This document shows positions 35,652 through 45,229 of a DNA stretch of 64,000 bases, one piece after another. Position 1 is the first letter of the stretch. Each line of letters begins with the position of its first letter. The DNA is from Ensifer adhaerens (GTDB lineage Bacteria; Pseudomonadota; Alphaproteobacteria; Rhizobiales; Rhizobiaceae), in NCBI GenBank assembly GCA_900215285.1, contig OCMG01000004.1, positions 1,341,001-1,405,000 on the forward strand, given 5' to 3'. The position numbers and the translations under genes were made by a program. Under the pieces are notes generated by a model. It was not told the DNA's origin and searched no databases. It worked only from the letters and a program-made list of their open reading frames with translations.

Positions 35652-37271
35652 ATGCTGTTGCCGTCACGCGAGACTTATAAAGGGCTTGTCCGGGATTTCG
35701 TCTGGGACATTCCCGAAGACTTCAATATCGGCCGCGTTGTCAGCGACCATTGGGCCGCTCGCGAACCCGACAGGATATGCCTGGAGCATTTCAACCCCGA
35801 TGGCGATCATCTCAGCCTGACATATGGTCAATTGTCCGACCGTTCCTCGCGTCTCGCCGCCGCCTTTCGTGCTCTCGGCGTCGCGCGGGGCAGCCGCATC
35901 GCGATCCTGTTGCCGCAGGGCTTCGAGACGGTCATCGCTCATGTCGCTGCCTACAAGATCGCGGCGGTCGCTTTGCCGCTGGCGCTGCTCTTCGGCGCGG
36001 ATGCCATCGAATATCGCCTCAATGATTCCGGCGCCGAAGTCATCCTGACGAACCGGTTCGGCCTGGCGAAGTTGAAGGACATTCGCGGCACATTGCCAAA
36101 TCTCAGGCAGATCATCCTCGTCGATGACGAGGATGAGGGGGCCTTGAGTTTCGAGCGCTTGTTGGCGGAATACCCGCCACTCGTCGAGCAAGCCGGGACC
36201 GGTCCGGACGATGCTGCCCTGATGATCTATACATCGGGAACGACCGGCCCGCCGAAAGGCGCATTGCATGGGCACCGCGTGCTGGCGGGCCATATGCCGG
36301 GCATCCAGTTCGCGCATTCGGGGCTCGGCCAGCCGGGTGACAAGATGTGGACGCCGGCCGATTGGGCCTGGGCCGGCGGCCTTCTGAACTGCCTGCTGCC
36401 CGCGTTGCTGCTTGGCGTCCCGGTGGTTTCGTCGCCAGGGCAGAAGTTCGATCCGGAGATGGCCTTCCGCATCATGGCGGATATGGGTGTTCGCAACGCC
36501 TTCATTCCGCCCACGGCGTTGCGACTGCTGCGGCCGGTCGAGAATCCCCTGGCGCGCTTTGACCTGAAGCTTAGGACCATCGGCTCCGCCGGCGAATCCC
36601 TGGGGCGCGAGTCCTACGAGTGGGCGCGGACCCATCTGGGCATTACGGTCAACGAATTCTATGGCCAGACGGAGTGCAATTTCGTGCTTTCCGCCAGCGC
36701 GCGTTACGGCGTGACGAAATCCGGGTCCATGGGCAAGCCGGTTCCGGGACACTGCGTCGCGGTCATCGATGAGAGCGGCAATGTCGTGGCGCCGGGCGTG
36801 GTCGGGCAGGTCGCCGTTCGGCGGCCGGACCCCGTCATGTTCCTTGGCTATTGGAACAATCCGGAAGCGACGGAAAGCAAGTTCATCGGCGACTGGATGA
36901 CGACGGGCGACCAGGGCTTCATGGATGAGGACGGCTATTTCGAATTTTTCGGCCGCGATGACGATGTGATCACGTCATCCGGTTATCGGATAGGGCCCGG
37001 CGAGATCGAAGATTGCCTCCTCGGCCATCCGGCAGTGCGACTGGCGGCGGTGGTGGGCAAGCCGGATCTCATACGGACCGAGATCGTGAAGGCCTTCGTG
37101 GTTCTCAAGGACGGCATTGCCGGGACGCCTGAACTGACGGTGCAGATACGCGAATGGGTCAAGCATCGTCTTTCCATGCATGAATATCCGCGCGAGATCG
37201 AATTTCTCGAGGCGCTTCCCATGACGACGACCGGCAAGGTCATCCGCCGGGAACTCCGCGGCCGTGCCTGA
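35652..37271 (+). CDS. AMP-binding acyl-CoA synthetase
   Basis: 539 residues of the adenylate-forming superfamily (acetyl-/medium-chain acyl-CoA ligases). The P-loop-like motif MIYTSGTTGPPKG is at about 193-205, NEFYGQTECN near 333, TGDQGFMDEDGYFEFFGRDDDV near 416-437 and the catalytic lysine in TTTGKVIRR close to the C-terminus. It would make an acyl-CoA from a free acid and ATP. Genes on either side handle glycans, so an acyl-donor role in surface modification is plausible but inferred. Confidence 0.9.
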   Translation: MLLPSRETYKGLVRDFVWDIPEDFNIGRVVSDHWAAREPDRICLEHFNPDGDHLSLTYGQLSDRSSRLAAAFRALGVARGSRIAILLPQGFETVIAHVAAYKIAAVALPLALLFGADAIEYRLNDSGAEVILTNRFGLAKLKDIRGTLPNLRQIILVDDEDEGALSFERLLAEYPPLVEQAGTGPDDAALMIYTSGTTGPPKGALHGHRVLAGHMPGIQFAHSGLGQPGDKMWTPADWAWAGGLLNCLLPALLLGVPVVSSPGQKFDPEMAFRIMADMGVRNAFIPPTALRLLRPVENPLARFDLKLRTIGSAGESLGRESYEWARTHLGITVNEFYGQTECNFVLSASARYGVTKSGSMGKPVPGHCVAVIDESGNVVAPGVVGQVAVRRPDPVMFLGYWNNPEATESKFIGDWMTTGDQGFMDEDGYFEFFGRDDDVITSSGYRIGPGEIEDCLLGHPAVRLAAVVGKPDLIRTEIVKAFVVLKDGIAGTPELTVQIREWVKHRLSMHEYPREIEFLEALPMTTTGKVIRRELRGRA

Positions 37272-37316
37272 AACTTCACGGACGGAGCGTGCGCCTGCGT
37301 TCCAAGCTCCTGGGGA

Positions 37317-38573
37317 TCAGCCCCGCCCGCGCAGCGACATGATGCGGTCGCGCAGCTTGCGTGCGACATTGCGCGTGTTCTGGTAGAGGTGAAGCTGGCT
37401 AGCGATCTGACGAACGTCGCGATCGCGGTTCGGCTGCAGCCCGACGATCAGCGTCGCCATCTTTTCGCGTTCGCGCCAAAGCCTGCTCATGACCGGGTGG
37501 TCGGGGACGGCCAGCGAATCGGTGCGAACGATGTTGGCGTCATCAAGATGCCATTCCGTGACCTTCGACATGAGGATCTTACCCGGCGAACAGTCAGCAT
37601 AGGTCTCGTTATAGGCCGTTTTCCAGGTGTAGGCCTCACCCCCGCTCAAGAAAACGATCAGCGAGGCGATCGCCTGGTCATTGAGATCGATCGTGTGGAT
37701 GCGCACCTTGTCGGCCTGCGCGAGATTGTAGACTGCTTCACGTGCAAAGGCCGAACGCAGCCGATCCATGGTAAGGGCGGTCTTTTCCTTGCCTTTCCAG
37801 CCGCGGGCTTCGAGCAGCAGGAATTCTTCCATCCTCCTCGTCACGTCGCGCGGCTGGCGGGCGACATTGTAGCTGACATTGCCCCTTTCGGACAGTTTGC
37901 GCCACTGGCGACGCATCTCGTGATTATGCTTGGAAGAAATCGTCTCGCTCAAATAGGCCTCGCCGTCGAGGAGACTTTCCAGCATGGGTCGCTCTCTCTC
38001 GTCGGTCGTGGCGAGCGGCAGGTTCCGGCTCATGGCGATGGCGCGGATGAGTTGAGCGGCGGGCCGGTTGAGCTTGAGGTCCGGGATGACCAGGACCTGC
38101 GGCAGGGCGGCGCCGGGGTTGCCAAGGGCCTCCAGCACGTTGTCGATGCTTTCTGCCGCGCCTTCAGCATCGATCAGCGGGGTGCCGAGCGGCGCAAAAT
38201 GATTGGCCCAGACGCGGATGATCGGTGACCCGATCCCGAGGCCGGGACGTTCGACCGAGAAGGGCATGAGGAAACGGGCCCGCTTTCGGCCCTCGACGTC
38301 ACGCAGGATGGCCAGACGAACCCGACGCTCCTCGAGGCGAGGCAGGGCCGGGGCAAGAAATTGTCCGGCAAAGAAGACATTGGCTTCCACGACCCGATTT
38401 GACAGGTAGTCGAGTTCGCTCTGCAACTCAAATCCGGCATGGGCGTCGTAGAAGTAAAGGGCGCGACCGGGTCGCCCGATTTCGATCTTGTGGGTTTCGC
38501 GAACGAATTCCTCCGACATCTCTGCAGATGTGGTGCTCGATGCAGCCTGGTGCGGAAAGGCGGGATCGATCAT
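37317..38573 (-). CDS. GNAT acyltransferase, CelD/BcsL (FemAB-like) type
   Basis: 418 residues. The C-terminal GNAT half has KVRIHTIDLNDQAIASLIVFLSGG and EAYTWKTAYNETYADCSPGKILM, the acyl-CoA-binding pattern of Acetyltransf_6/CelD-like proteins, which acylate polysaccharides or amino sugars. The N-terminal half is a degenerate GNAT domain, as in FemAB proteins. The ATG at 38573 overlaps the flippase stop in ATGA, so the two proteins are translationally coupled. It converges on the AMP-ligase gene with 45 bases between stops. Confidence 0.82.
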   Translation of the reverse strand: MIDPAFPHQAASSTTSAEMSEEFVRETHKIEIGRPGRALYFYDAHAGFELQSELDYLSNRVVEANVFFAGQFLAPALPRLEERRVRLAILRDVEGRKRARFLMPFSVERPGLGIGSPIIRVWANHFAPLGTPLIDAEGAAESIDNVLEALGNPGAALPQVLVIPDLKLNRPAAQLIRAIAMSRNLPLATTDERERPMLESLLDGEAYLSETISSKHNHEMRRQWRKLSERGNVSYNVARQPRDVTRRMEEFLLLEARGWKGKEKTALTMDRLRSAFAREAVYNLAQADKVRIHTIDLNDQAIASLIVFLSGGEAYTWKTAYNETYADCSPGKILMSKVTEWHLDDANIVRTDSLAVPDHPVMSRLWREREKMATLIVGLQPNRDRDVRQIASQLHLYQNTRNVARKLRDRIMSLRGRG

Positions 38574-39985
38574 GGCTGACCTCGATTGACTGATTTGGCC
38601 GCGTTGAAGGCAAAGGCGGAGAGCGAGATGCCCAATCTGCGGCGGATCGTGATGTGAAGGGCCAAGGCCTCGAATATCATGGCGCCCGACGTTGAGATGG
38701 CGACACCGTAAAGCCCATAGAGCGGGATCAGAGTCATGTTCAGCCCCAGATTGACCGCCAGCGCTGTGACATAGATGGCCACGCAGCGCCGTTGTTCGCC
38801 GACCATGGCGAGCAGAGCCTCGCCGGGGCCGATGGACGCCTTGGCCAGAATTCCGACGAGCAGAACCGCGAGAAGCGGATAGCCAGCGACAAAGGCATGG
38901 CCAAACAGGGACAGAAGCAGCTTGCCGACAAGAAGGACGAACAGGCCGATGGCCACCGATGGCCAGAAGCTCCACCGGGCTGTCTGATGCGCAAAATGCG
39001 CCAGGCCGTCCTTGTCGCCGGCGGCCCAGAGGGTCGAGAAACGGGCGCTGGCGGCGGCCTTGACGGAGAAGAAGACGAAGTGGACGAGCGACATTGTCTT
39101 GGCGGCAGCGAAATAGATCGCGACGTCGGCAGGGTTCAGGTAGAAACCGACGATGACGACATCCGAGTTGGTCAGCAGGTAGAGAAAGCCCTCGATGAAG
39201 AAGATCGGAACGGCGACCCTGAACCAGTTGCCGAAATCGATGGTTCTGCTGTCGGAGGGGTAGTGCCTTCCGATACGGGTGATGACGAAGATGAACTGGC
39301 CGACCGACGTCAGATAGACGGCCGCCAGTGCAGCAATCATGGCCGTATGGGCGGTTGGCGGATGACCCGATCCGACCGCGATCCCCATGAACATCAGGAT
39401 CAGCAAAGGACGGATGATATAGGTCGGCATCAGCGCGGCGATCGGCCAGCTGTTGGCGCGGCCGGTGCCCTCCTGCACATCGCCGAGCGCCACCATGGGC
39501 AGCGCGAAAACACCTAGAAAAAGCGGCATGACGTAATAGGACTGAATCCGGTCCCCGAGCAGATGCAGGGCGATCAATCCGGCTGCGCCGATCACCGTTG
39601 CCACCGACATGGCGAAGAGGCGGGCTGTCGAGGTCAGGCCGAGGATTTCGGCATGCGCGCCGACTTCACGATATTCCGGCAGGAAGCGGATGATCGTCGT
39701 GTGAAAGCCGAGACAGGAGAGGTTGCCGATCAGGATCGTCATCACCCAGACAAAGGTGAAGAGGCCATATTCGAAGTTGCCCATCAGTCGGGCGAGGATG
39801 ATCTGGGATATGAAGGCAATGGCCGCGCTGACCACGCGGATGGCAAAAGCCGCCAAGGCCATGCGCTGGGCACGAGCCTGCGCATCGCCGCCCTTGAGGA
39901 CGACGATCAGCATTGCCACGATTTGCCGCAAACGCGCCTGTCCGTGCGCATCCGGCGTCTTGTCCAAATCTTCGAACGTCGTCAT
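38570..39985 (-). CDS. Wzx-like polysaccharide flippase
   Basis: 471 residues from ATG 39985 (ATG 40009 is an in-frame alternative; neither has a strong ribosome site). About 12-14 membrane segments begin after a short soluble N-terminus. The AFISQIILARLMGNFEYGLFTFVW block is the start signature of the MATE/MVF-like oligosaccharide flippases (Polysacc_synt family). These move undecaprenyl-linked glycan units across the inner membrane. It is translationally coupled to the GNAT acyltransferase and divergent from the epimerase. Confidence 0.85.
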   Translation of the reverse strand: MTTFEDLDKTPDAHGQARLRQIVAMLIVVLKGGDAQARAQRMALAAFAIRVVSAAIAFISQIILARLMGNFEYGLFTFVWVMTILIGNLSCLGFHTTIIRFLPEYREVGAHAEILGLTSTARLFAMSVATVIGAAGLIALHLLGDRIQSYYVMPLFLGVFALPMVALGDVQEGTGRANSWPIAALMPTYIIRPLLILMFMGIAVGSGHPPTAHTAMIAALAAVYLTSVGQFIFVITRIGRHYPSDSRTIDFGNWFRVAVPIFFIEGFLYLLTNSDVVIVGFYLNPADVAIYFAAAKTMSLVHFVFFSVKAAASARFSTLWAAGDKDGLAHFAHQTARWSFWPSVAIGLFVLLVGKLLLSLFGHAFVAGYPLLAVLLVGILAKASIGPGEALLAMVGEQRRCVAIYVTALAVNLGLNMTLIPLYGLYGVAISTSGAMIFEALALHITIRRRLGISLSAFAFNAAKSVNRGQP

Positions 39986-40108
39986 GATCCATCTTGTCTG
40001 GAGGCTCATGAGAAGACTTGCATATTCAGCGTTAAGAAAGGGTTTTGTCGCCTCGCTATTCCTGACCGACCTGTTTAGATATTCGTTCAGAAAGAGAGGA
40101 GATTTCCG

Positions 40109-41098
40109 ATGGTTGACGGCTCGGCAAGCAAGAAGACGATCCTCCTGACGGGAGCCACCGGCTTTCTTGGCGGCTGGCTTGTTTCGTCGTTTCTGGAGAG
40201 GGGCGACCGTGTCGTTGCCGCTCTCAATCCCGGCAGCTCCATCCGGAAAAATGATCTGGCGCAATATTACATGCGCAGTCTCGACAGGCGGTGCGAGGAG
40301 GCGCGCGTCGATCTCCTTGATCCTCAGGAGGTCGAGGAACTTGTAGATCGGGTTGGGCCGGATGTAATCATCCATCTGGCGGCGGTGGGCGATGTCACGC
40401 TGGCCGCGCAGAACCCAGCGCTGACATTCGAGGTGAGCGCGCGCTCGACCCTTAACCTTCTGGATGCGCTTCGCCGTTCAAGCCCGCAGACGCTGTTCAT
40501 CTCGCATACGACCGACAAGGTCTATTCCGGCAATGCGATCCCCTTTACGGAAGATATGCCGCTGATGCCGACGCATATCTACGAGGTGGCGAAGGTGGCG
40601 CAGGAACACCTGACAGCGACCTATGCGAAGCAGTATGGATTGAAGACCGTGACGGTGCGCTGCGGCAATTATTTCGGCGGCTACGATTTCAACTTCAACC
40701 GTATCATTCCGTTCACGATCAAACAGTTGCTGGAAGGTCAGGCGGTTACGCTGCGCTCCAGCGGGCGCTTCACGCGTGACTTCCTTTACATCGAGGATGC
40801 CGTTCTGGTGAACCATCTGCTGATCGAGCAATTTAGCCGCGCTTCAGACGGCTTTGGCGAGGCGTTCAACTTCTCGCTGGAGGCCAATTTGACCATGCTG
40901 GAGCTGATTTCCCGCATCGGTTCGCTGATGAACGTGGAGCCGGAAATTGTCATCAACGACACCGCGAGATCGGAGATTCCGGATATGCAGCTTTCCTGCG
41001 CCAAGGCGCGGGATGTCCTTGGCTGGAAACCTGCCTTTGACTTCGATGAGGGCTTGCGAAAGACGATTGCGGCTTACAGGGACTATCTGAAATCCTGA
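40109..41098 (+). CDS. NAD-dependent sugar epimerase/dehydratase
   Basis: 329 residues of the extended SDR family. NAD loop GATGFLGG is at about 16-23. The catalytic triad lies in SHTTDKVY (Thr) and YEVAK (Tyr-x-x-x-Lys) near 153-157. The TVRCGNYFGGYDFNFNRIIPFTIKQLL block resembles CDP-glucose 4,6-dehydratase/RfbG-type enzymes more than plain UDP-glucose epimerase. Probable job: making an unusual NDP-sugar for the neighbouring glycan genes. ATG 40109 has GAGGAG nine bases upstream. Confidence 0.86.
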   Translation: MVDGSASKKTILLTGATGFLGGWLVSSFLERGDRVVAALNPGSSIRKNDLAQYYMRSLDRRCEEARVDLLDPQEVEELVDRVGPDVIIHLAAVGDVTLAAQNPALTFEVSARSTLNLLDALRRSSPQTLFISHTTDKVYSGNAIPFTEDMPLMPTHIYEVAKVAQEHLTATYAKQYGLKTVTVRCGNYFGGYDFNFNRIIPFTIKQLLEGQAVTLRSSGRFTRDFLYIEDAVLVNHLLIEQFSRASDGFGEAFNFSLEANLTMLELISRIGSLMNVEPEIVINDTARSEIPDMQLSCAKARDVLGWKPAFDFDEGLRKTIAAYRDYLKS

Positions 41099-41109
41099 AC
41101 TTCGACAGA

Positions 41110-41141
41110 AAACGCCCCGCAGCGCGGGCTGCAAGGCGTTT
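41110..41141. terminator. bidirectional terminator, epimerase/secA
   Basis: A stem AAACGCC/GGCGTTT (41110-41116 with 41135-41141) encloses a second stem GCAGC/GCTGC around a GCGG loop. It sits between two convergent genes, and the flanking A/T bases suit termination both ways. Confidence 0.75.
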
Positions 41142-41162
41142 CGATACCGTCTTTCCGGCCGA

Positions 41163-43865
41163 TCAGGCGTTCAGCGCGCCGTGGCAGTGCTTGTACTTCT
41201 TGCCCGAACCGCAGGGGCAGGGCTCGTTGCGGCCGACATAGCCCCAGGTCGAGGGCTGGTTCGGATCGCGTTCGGTGTCGGGCGCGGCAGCCATGAGGGC
41301 CTGCACGGCGGAGAATTCGTCTTCACCCGTGGTGCCATCGATGTGGTGCGCCTGCATAGGAGGCAGCTCCTGCTGCTGCTCCTGCACGATTTCCACGCGC
41401 GACATGTTGCTGGTCACGACCTGGCGCATGTTGGTGAGCAGCGTCTGGAAGAGTTCGAAAGCTTCCGACTTGTATTCCTGCAAAGGATCGCGCTGGGCAT
41501 AGCCGCGGAAACCGACAACGGAGCGCAGGTGGTCGAGGTTGACGATATGCTCGCGCCACAGACCATCCAGCGTCTGCAGCAGGATGGAGCGCTGGACATA
41601 GGTGGTGATTTCCGGACCGAAACGCTCGGCCTTCTCGGCTGCGGCCTTGTCGGACAGCTCGATGAGACGCTGGCGGACGTCGTCCTCCGCAATGCCTTCC
41701 TCGGAGATCCATTCCTCGACAGGAACGTCGAGGTTGAGGATTTCGGCAATGCTCGCCTTCAAGCCCGCAGCATCCCACTGTTCGGCATAGGCGCGCTCGG
41801 GGATATGCTTCTCAACGATCATGTCGATGGCTTCGTGGCGCATGTCGGTCATGATTTCCGACAGGTCTTCCGAATCCATCATTTCGATGCGCTGTTCGAA
41901 GATGACCTTGCGCTGGTCGTTCAGCACGTCGTCATATTTGAGGAGATTCTTGCGGATGTCGAAGTTGCGGGCTTCGACCTTCTTCTGGGCGCGTTCCAGC
42001 GCCTTGTTGATCCAGGGATGGACGATGGCTTCGCCGTCCTTGAGGCCCAGCTTCTGCAGCATGCCGTCCATGCGCTCGGAGCCGAAGATGCGCATCAGGT
42101 CATCCTGAAGCGAGAGGTAGAACTTCGAGCGGCCGGGGTCGCCCTGACGGCCGGAGCGGCCGCGCAACTGGTTGTCGATGCGGCGGCTTTCGTGACGTTC
42201 GGTCGCCAGAACGTAGAGACCGCCGGCGGCGAGCGCCTTTTCCTTCAGTACCTGCACTTCGGCCTCGATGGCCTTGATGGCAGCCTCGCGCTCAGGTCCT
42301 TCCGGCAGGTCACCGAGTTCTTGCTCGATGCGCATCTCGGCGTTGCCGCCGAGCTTGATGTCGGTGCCGCGGCCGGCCATGTTGGTGGCGATCGTCACGG
42401 CACCCGGCACACCGGCCTGCGCGACGATGAAGGCTTCCTGCTCGTGGTAGCGGGCGTTCAGAACCGCGAACTTGTCGAAACCGGCGCGGCGCAGGAGTTC
42501 TGCAAGCAGTTCCGATTTCTCGATCGAGGTCGTGCCGACGAGAACGGGCTGGCCCTTCTCGTGCGAGGCTTTGATCTCGGTGATGATCGCCTGGTACTTC
42601 TCTTCCGCCGTGCGATAGACCTCGTCATCCTCGTCGATACGCTTGATCGGCAGGTTCGTCGGAACCTCGATGACGCTGAGATTATAGATGTCGGCGAATT
42701 CTTCCGCTTCCGTCGAGGCCGTACCGGTCATGCCGGCGAGCTTGTCATACATGCGGAAATAGTTCTGGAAGGTGATCGAGGCGAGCGTCTGGTTCTCGGG
42801 CTGGATCTGCACCTTTTCCTTGGCTTCCAGCGCCTGGTGCTGGCCTTCCGAATAGCGGCGGCCCGGCATCATGCGGCCGGTGAATTCGTCGATGATGACG
42901 ATTTCGCCGTTGCGGACGATGTAGTCCTTGTCGCGGGTGAAGAGCTTGTGGGCCTTCAGCGCATTGTTGATGTGGTGGACGATCGCGACATTCTCGATGT
43001 CGTAGAGGCTCTCGCCCTTGAGCAGGCCGGCCTGGCGCAGCAGGTTTTCGAGCTTTTCCGTGCCGACTTCGGAGAAGTTGGCGGAGCGCTGCTTCTCGTC
43101 GATTTCATAGTCGCCTTCCGACAGCATCGGAATGAAGGCATCGATCGTGTTGTAGAGATCGGAGCGGTCGTCGAGCGGACCGGAAATGATCAGCGGCGTG
43201 CGGGCTTCGTCAACGAGGATCGAGTCCACTTCGTCGACAATGGCGTAGTAATGGCCGCGCTGAACCATCTGGCCGCGTTCGAACTTCATGTTGTCGCGCA
43301 GATAGTCGAAGCCGAGTTCGTTGTTGGTCGCATAGGTGATGTCGCAGGCATAGGCCGCCTTGCGCTGTTCGTCGTCCAGACCGTGAACGATGACGCCTGT
43401 CGAAAGTCCCAGGAACCCGTAAAGCTTGCTCATCTGCTGCGCGTCGCGGCTGGCGAGATAGTCGTTGACGGTCACCACATGCACGCCCTTGCCGGCGAGC
43501 GCATTGAGGTAGACGGCGAGCGTCGCGACAAGCGTCTTGCCTTCACCCGTCTTCATTTCGGCGATGGCACCGTCGTTAAGGATCATGCCGCCCATGAGCT
43601 GTACGTCGAAGGGGCGCATGCCAAGCGAGCGACGGGCCGCCTCGCGCACCACCGCGAAGGCGGGGACAACCAGATCGTCCGTGGTCTTGCCTTCAGCGAG
43701 CTGCGCCTTGAATTCAGCTGTCTTTGCGGCCAGTTCAGCGTCGCTCAAGGCTTTCATGCTGTCTTCCAGGGCGCCAACGGCGGCGACGTCCGGACGATAG
43801 GACTTGATGCGGCGATCGTTTGAGGAGCCGAAAAGTTTGCGGGCGATGCCGCCAAGGCTGACCAT
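41163..43865 (-). CDS. secA: preprotein translocase subunit SecA
   Basis: A 900-residue ATPase motor for Sec-dependent export. Walker A is MKTGEGKT near residues 104-111, with [19 protein letters not shown] (DEVD box) near 213, the [10 protein letters not shown] block and [18 protein letters not shown] of the second nucleotide domain, and a C-terminal SEC-C zinc motif [17 protein letters not shown] 43865 is chosen because the conserved [13 protein letters not shown] starts there and AGGA lies nine bases upstream. Promoter at 43976-44004. Confidence 0.97.
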   Translation of the reverse strand: MVSLGGIARKLFGSSNDRRIKSYRPDVAAVGALEDSMKALSDAELAAKTAEFKAQLAEGKTTDDLVVPAFAVVREAARRSLGMRPFDVQLMGGMILNDGAIAEMKTGEGKTLVATLAVYLNALAGKGVHVVTVNDYLASRDAQQMSKLYGFLGLSTGVIVHGLDDEQRKAAYACDITYATNNELGFDYLRDNMKFERGQMVQRGHYYAIVDEVDSILVDEARTPLIISGPLDDRSDLYNTIDAFIPMLSEGDYEIDEKQRSANFSEVGTEKLENLLRQAGLLKGESLYDIENVAIVHHINNALKAHKLFTRDKDYIVRNGEIVIIDEFTGRMMPGRRYSEGQHQALEAKEKVQIQPENQTLASITFQNYFRMYDKLAGMTGTASTEAEEFADIYNLSVIEVPTNLPIKRIDEDDEVYRTAEEKYQAIITEIKASHEKGQPVLVGTTSIEKSELLAELLRRAGFDKFAVLNARYHEQEAFIVAQAGVPGAVTIATNMAGRGTDIKLGGNAEMRIEQELGDLPEGPEREAAIKAIEAEVQVLKEKALAAGGLYVLATERHESRRIDNQLRGRSGRQGDPGRSKFYLSLQDDLMRIFGSERMDGMLQKLGLKDGEAIVHPWINKALERAQKKVEARNFDIRKNLLKYDDVLNDQRKVIFEQRIEMMDSEDLSEIMTDMRHEAIDMIVEKHIPERAYAEQWDAAGLKASIAEILNLDVPVEEWISEEGIAEDDVRQRLIELSDKAAAEKAERFGPEITTYVQRSILLQTLDGLWREHIVNLDHLRSVVGFRGYAQRDPLQEYKSEAFELFQTLLTNMRQVVTSNMSRVEIVQEQQQELPPMQAHHIDGTTGEDEFSAVQALMAAAPDTERDPNQPSTWGYVGRNEPCPCGSGKKYKHCHGALNA

Positions 43866-44299
43866 CAGGATGGTCCTTTCTCGTTTGGTTTGCTTGTCGC
43901 GGCGCCTGCCACCTCCAAAAAAGAGGCAGGAACCGCGCTCAGCCCAGAAACCCATCTGGACGCGAAGTTGCGTGACAGATAAGAGGGGGGGCAAGTGATG
44001 TCAACGGCCCTTGCGGGCAGGCGCTTTGCGGGGTTTCTCAGTCCTTTATGGCGAAAATTCCGTGATCGCGGGAAATGAGGGCAAAAAATCTTTCATCCTG
44101 AGGTGCTTAGCTCAATCTGGCTGGACCCGGTGAAAGGATGTCCGCACTCGCGGGCTCGTGATGGCGCGTTTATCCGCTGCCGCGCGCGAGCCGAGGTTCC
44201 GGGGCCGCTGACTGCTATCAAAACGCCACATTCAGGTGGCCGTGACTTCGCGCAAGGGCCGCTGATCCCGGTCAGCCCCGGATCTTGAAAGGTTTGAAC
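43866..44299. other. secA-parvulin divergent intergenic region
   Basis: 434 bases with no supported gene. It contains the secA promoter (43976-44004) with a G7 run and a loose hairpin pair CATCCT/AGGATG at about 44095-44140. Nothing I can identify as a riboswitch or small RNA, though the half nearer the parvulin gene has several GC-rich arms. Confidence 0.5.
43976..44004 (-). promoter_or_regulatory. sigma-70 promoter of secA
   Basis: Read on the minus strand: -35 TTGACA (44004-43999), exactly consensus, a 17-base spacer, and -10 TATCTG (43981-43976). The spacer contains a run of seven C (seven G on the plus strand, 43985-43991). The start codon follows about 105 bases downstream. Confidence 0.6.
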
Positions 44300-45160
44300 A
44301 TGTTCCATCGCCAGAAAATGCTCTTCGCGGCACTCGTTGCCGCAGTCGGTCTGTCGGGTGCAGCTTATGCTGCCGACACCGACCCGGTCGTCGCCAAGGT
44401 TGGCGATCAGGAAATCCACCAGTCGGACATCGATCTCGGGATTGCCAATCTCGATCCGCAGCTCGCACAGCTTCCTGACGACCAGAAGAAGCTGGCCGCT
44501 CTTTCGGCCGCCATCGACGTGAAGGCCATTGCCAAGGTGGCCGAAGCCGATGGTCTGGACAAGACGGACGACTTCAAGAAGCGTCTCGAGTTCCTGCGCG
44601 AGCGCGAACTGCACAACGCCTATTTCCGCAAATACGTTGTCAACACGGTGACCGACGATGAGATCAAGGCGCGCTATGATGCCGAGATCAAGAAGATCCC
44701 GCCGCAGGAGGAAATCCACGCCCGCCACATTCTGGTGAAGACCGAAGACGAAGCCAAGGCGATCATCAAGGAGCTGGATGCCGGCAAGGATTTTGCTGAA
44801 CTTGCCAAGGAAAAGTCCTCCGACCCGAATAAATCCGAAGGCGGCGATCTGGGTTATTTCGGCAAGGGTCGCATGGTCAAGGAATTCGAAGATGCAGCCT
44901 TTGCGCTGAACAAGGGCGAGTATACCAAGACGCCTGTGAAGACGCAGTTCGGCTATCATGTCATCAAGGTTGAGGACAAGCGGATGGCTCCGCCCCCGAC
45001 GATTGATCAGGTGAAGGATCAGATCCGCCAACTGGTCATGCGCGACAAGTATATTGCGCTGCTTGCCAAGGCCAAGGAAGGCGCCAAGATCGACATCGTG
45101 GATGAGAACCTGAAGAAGGGCTACGAAGAGATCAGCAAGGAACAGCAGCCGCAGCAGTAA
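44300..45160 (+). CDS. periplasmic peptidyl-prolyl isomerase, parvulin type
   Basis: 286 residues. A signal peptide (about 1-26, ending GAAYAAD) is followed by a SurA/PrsA-like N-terminal helical domain and a parvulin domain: EEIHARHILVKTEDEAKAII near 137-156 and FAELAKEKSSDPNKSEGGDLGYF near 165-187, with QFGYHVIKVE ending the domain. It isomerises prolyl bonds of exported proteins. ATG 44300 has AAAGG eight bases upstream; an in-frame TTG at 44285 is less likely. It is directly divergent from secA, so an export-folding pair is natural. Confidence 0.92.
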   Translation: MFHRQKMLFAALVAAVGLSGAAYAADTDPVVAKVGDQEIHQSDIDLGIANLDPQLAQLPDDQKKLAALSAAIDVKAIAKVAEADGLDKTDDFKKRLEFLRERELHNAYFRKYVVNTVTDDEIKARYDAEIKKIPPQEEIHARHILVKTEDEAKAIIKELDAGKDFAELAKEKSSDPNKSEGGDLGYFGKGRMVKEFEDAAFALNKGEYTKTPVKTQFGYHVIKVEDKRMAPPPTIDQVKDQIRQLVMRDKYIALLAKAKEGAKIDIVDENLKKGYEEISKEQQPQQ

Positions 45161-45171
45161 TCTGTTGTGAA

Positions 45172-45193
45172 GCGGGGCCTTGCGGGGCCCCGC
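45172..45193 (+). terminator. terminator hairpin after the parvulin gene
   Basis: Arms GCGGGGCC (45172-45179) and GGCCCCGC (45186-45193) pair over eight GC-rich bases with a six-base loop. Only a short T-rich stretch follows, so read-through into argJ is possible. Confidence 0.5.
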
Positions 45194-45229
45194 CGCCGTC
45201 TTTGCTTATCGTGTTTTGATGGAAGTCAG

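Noticed and set aside
33374..41098. Genomic island inserted at the tRNA-Leu gene
   Set aside because: I found no integrase and no second copy of the tRNA 3' end between 33459 and 41160, so the accessory-looking block cannot be called an integrated island from this window.
41181..43823. An 880-codon open frame on the plus strand opposite secA
   Set aside because: SecA on the other strand is certain from its motifs; the opposite frame is a typical high-GC shadow.
44090..44145. Possible small RNA or riboswitch between secA and the parvulin gene
   Set aside because: Only one loose CATCCT/AGGATG pairing was found and no known riboswitch core; not enough to call an RNA gene.
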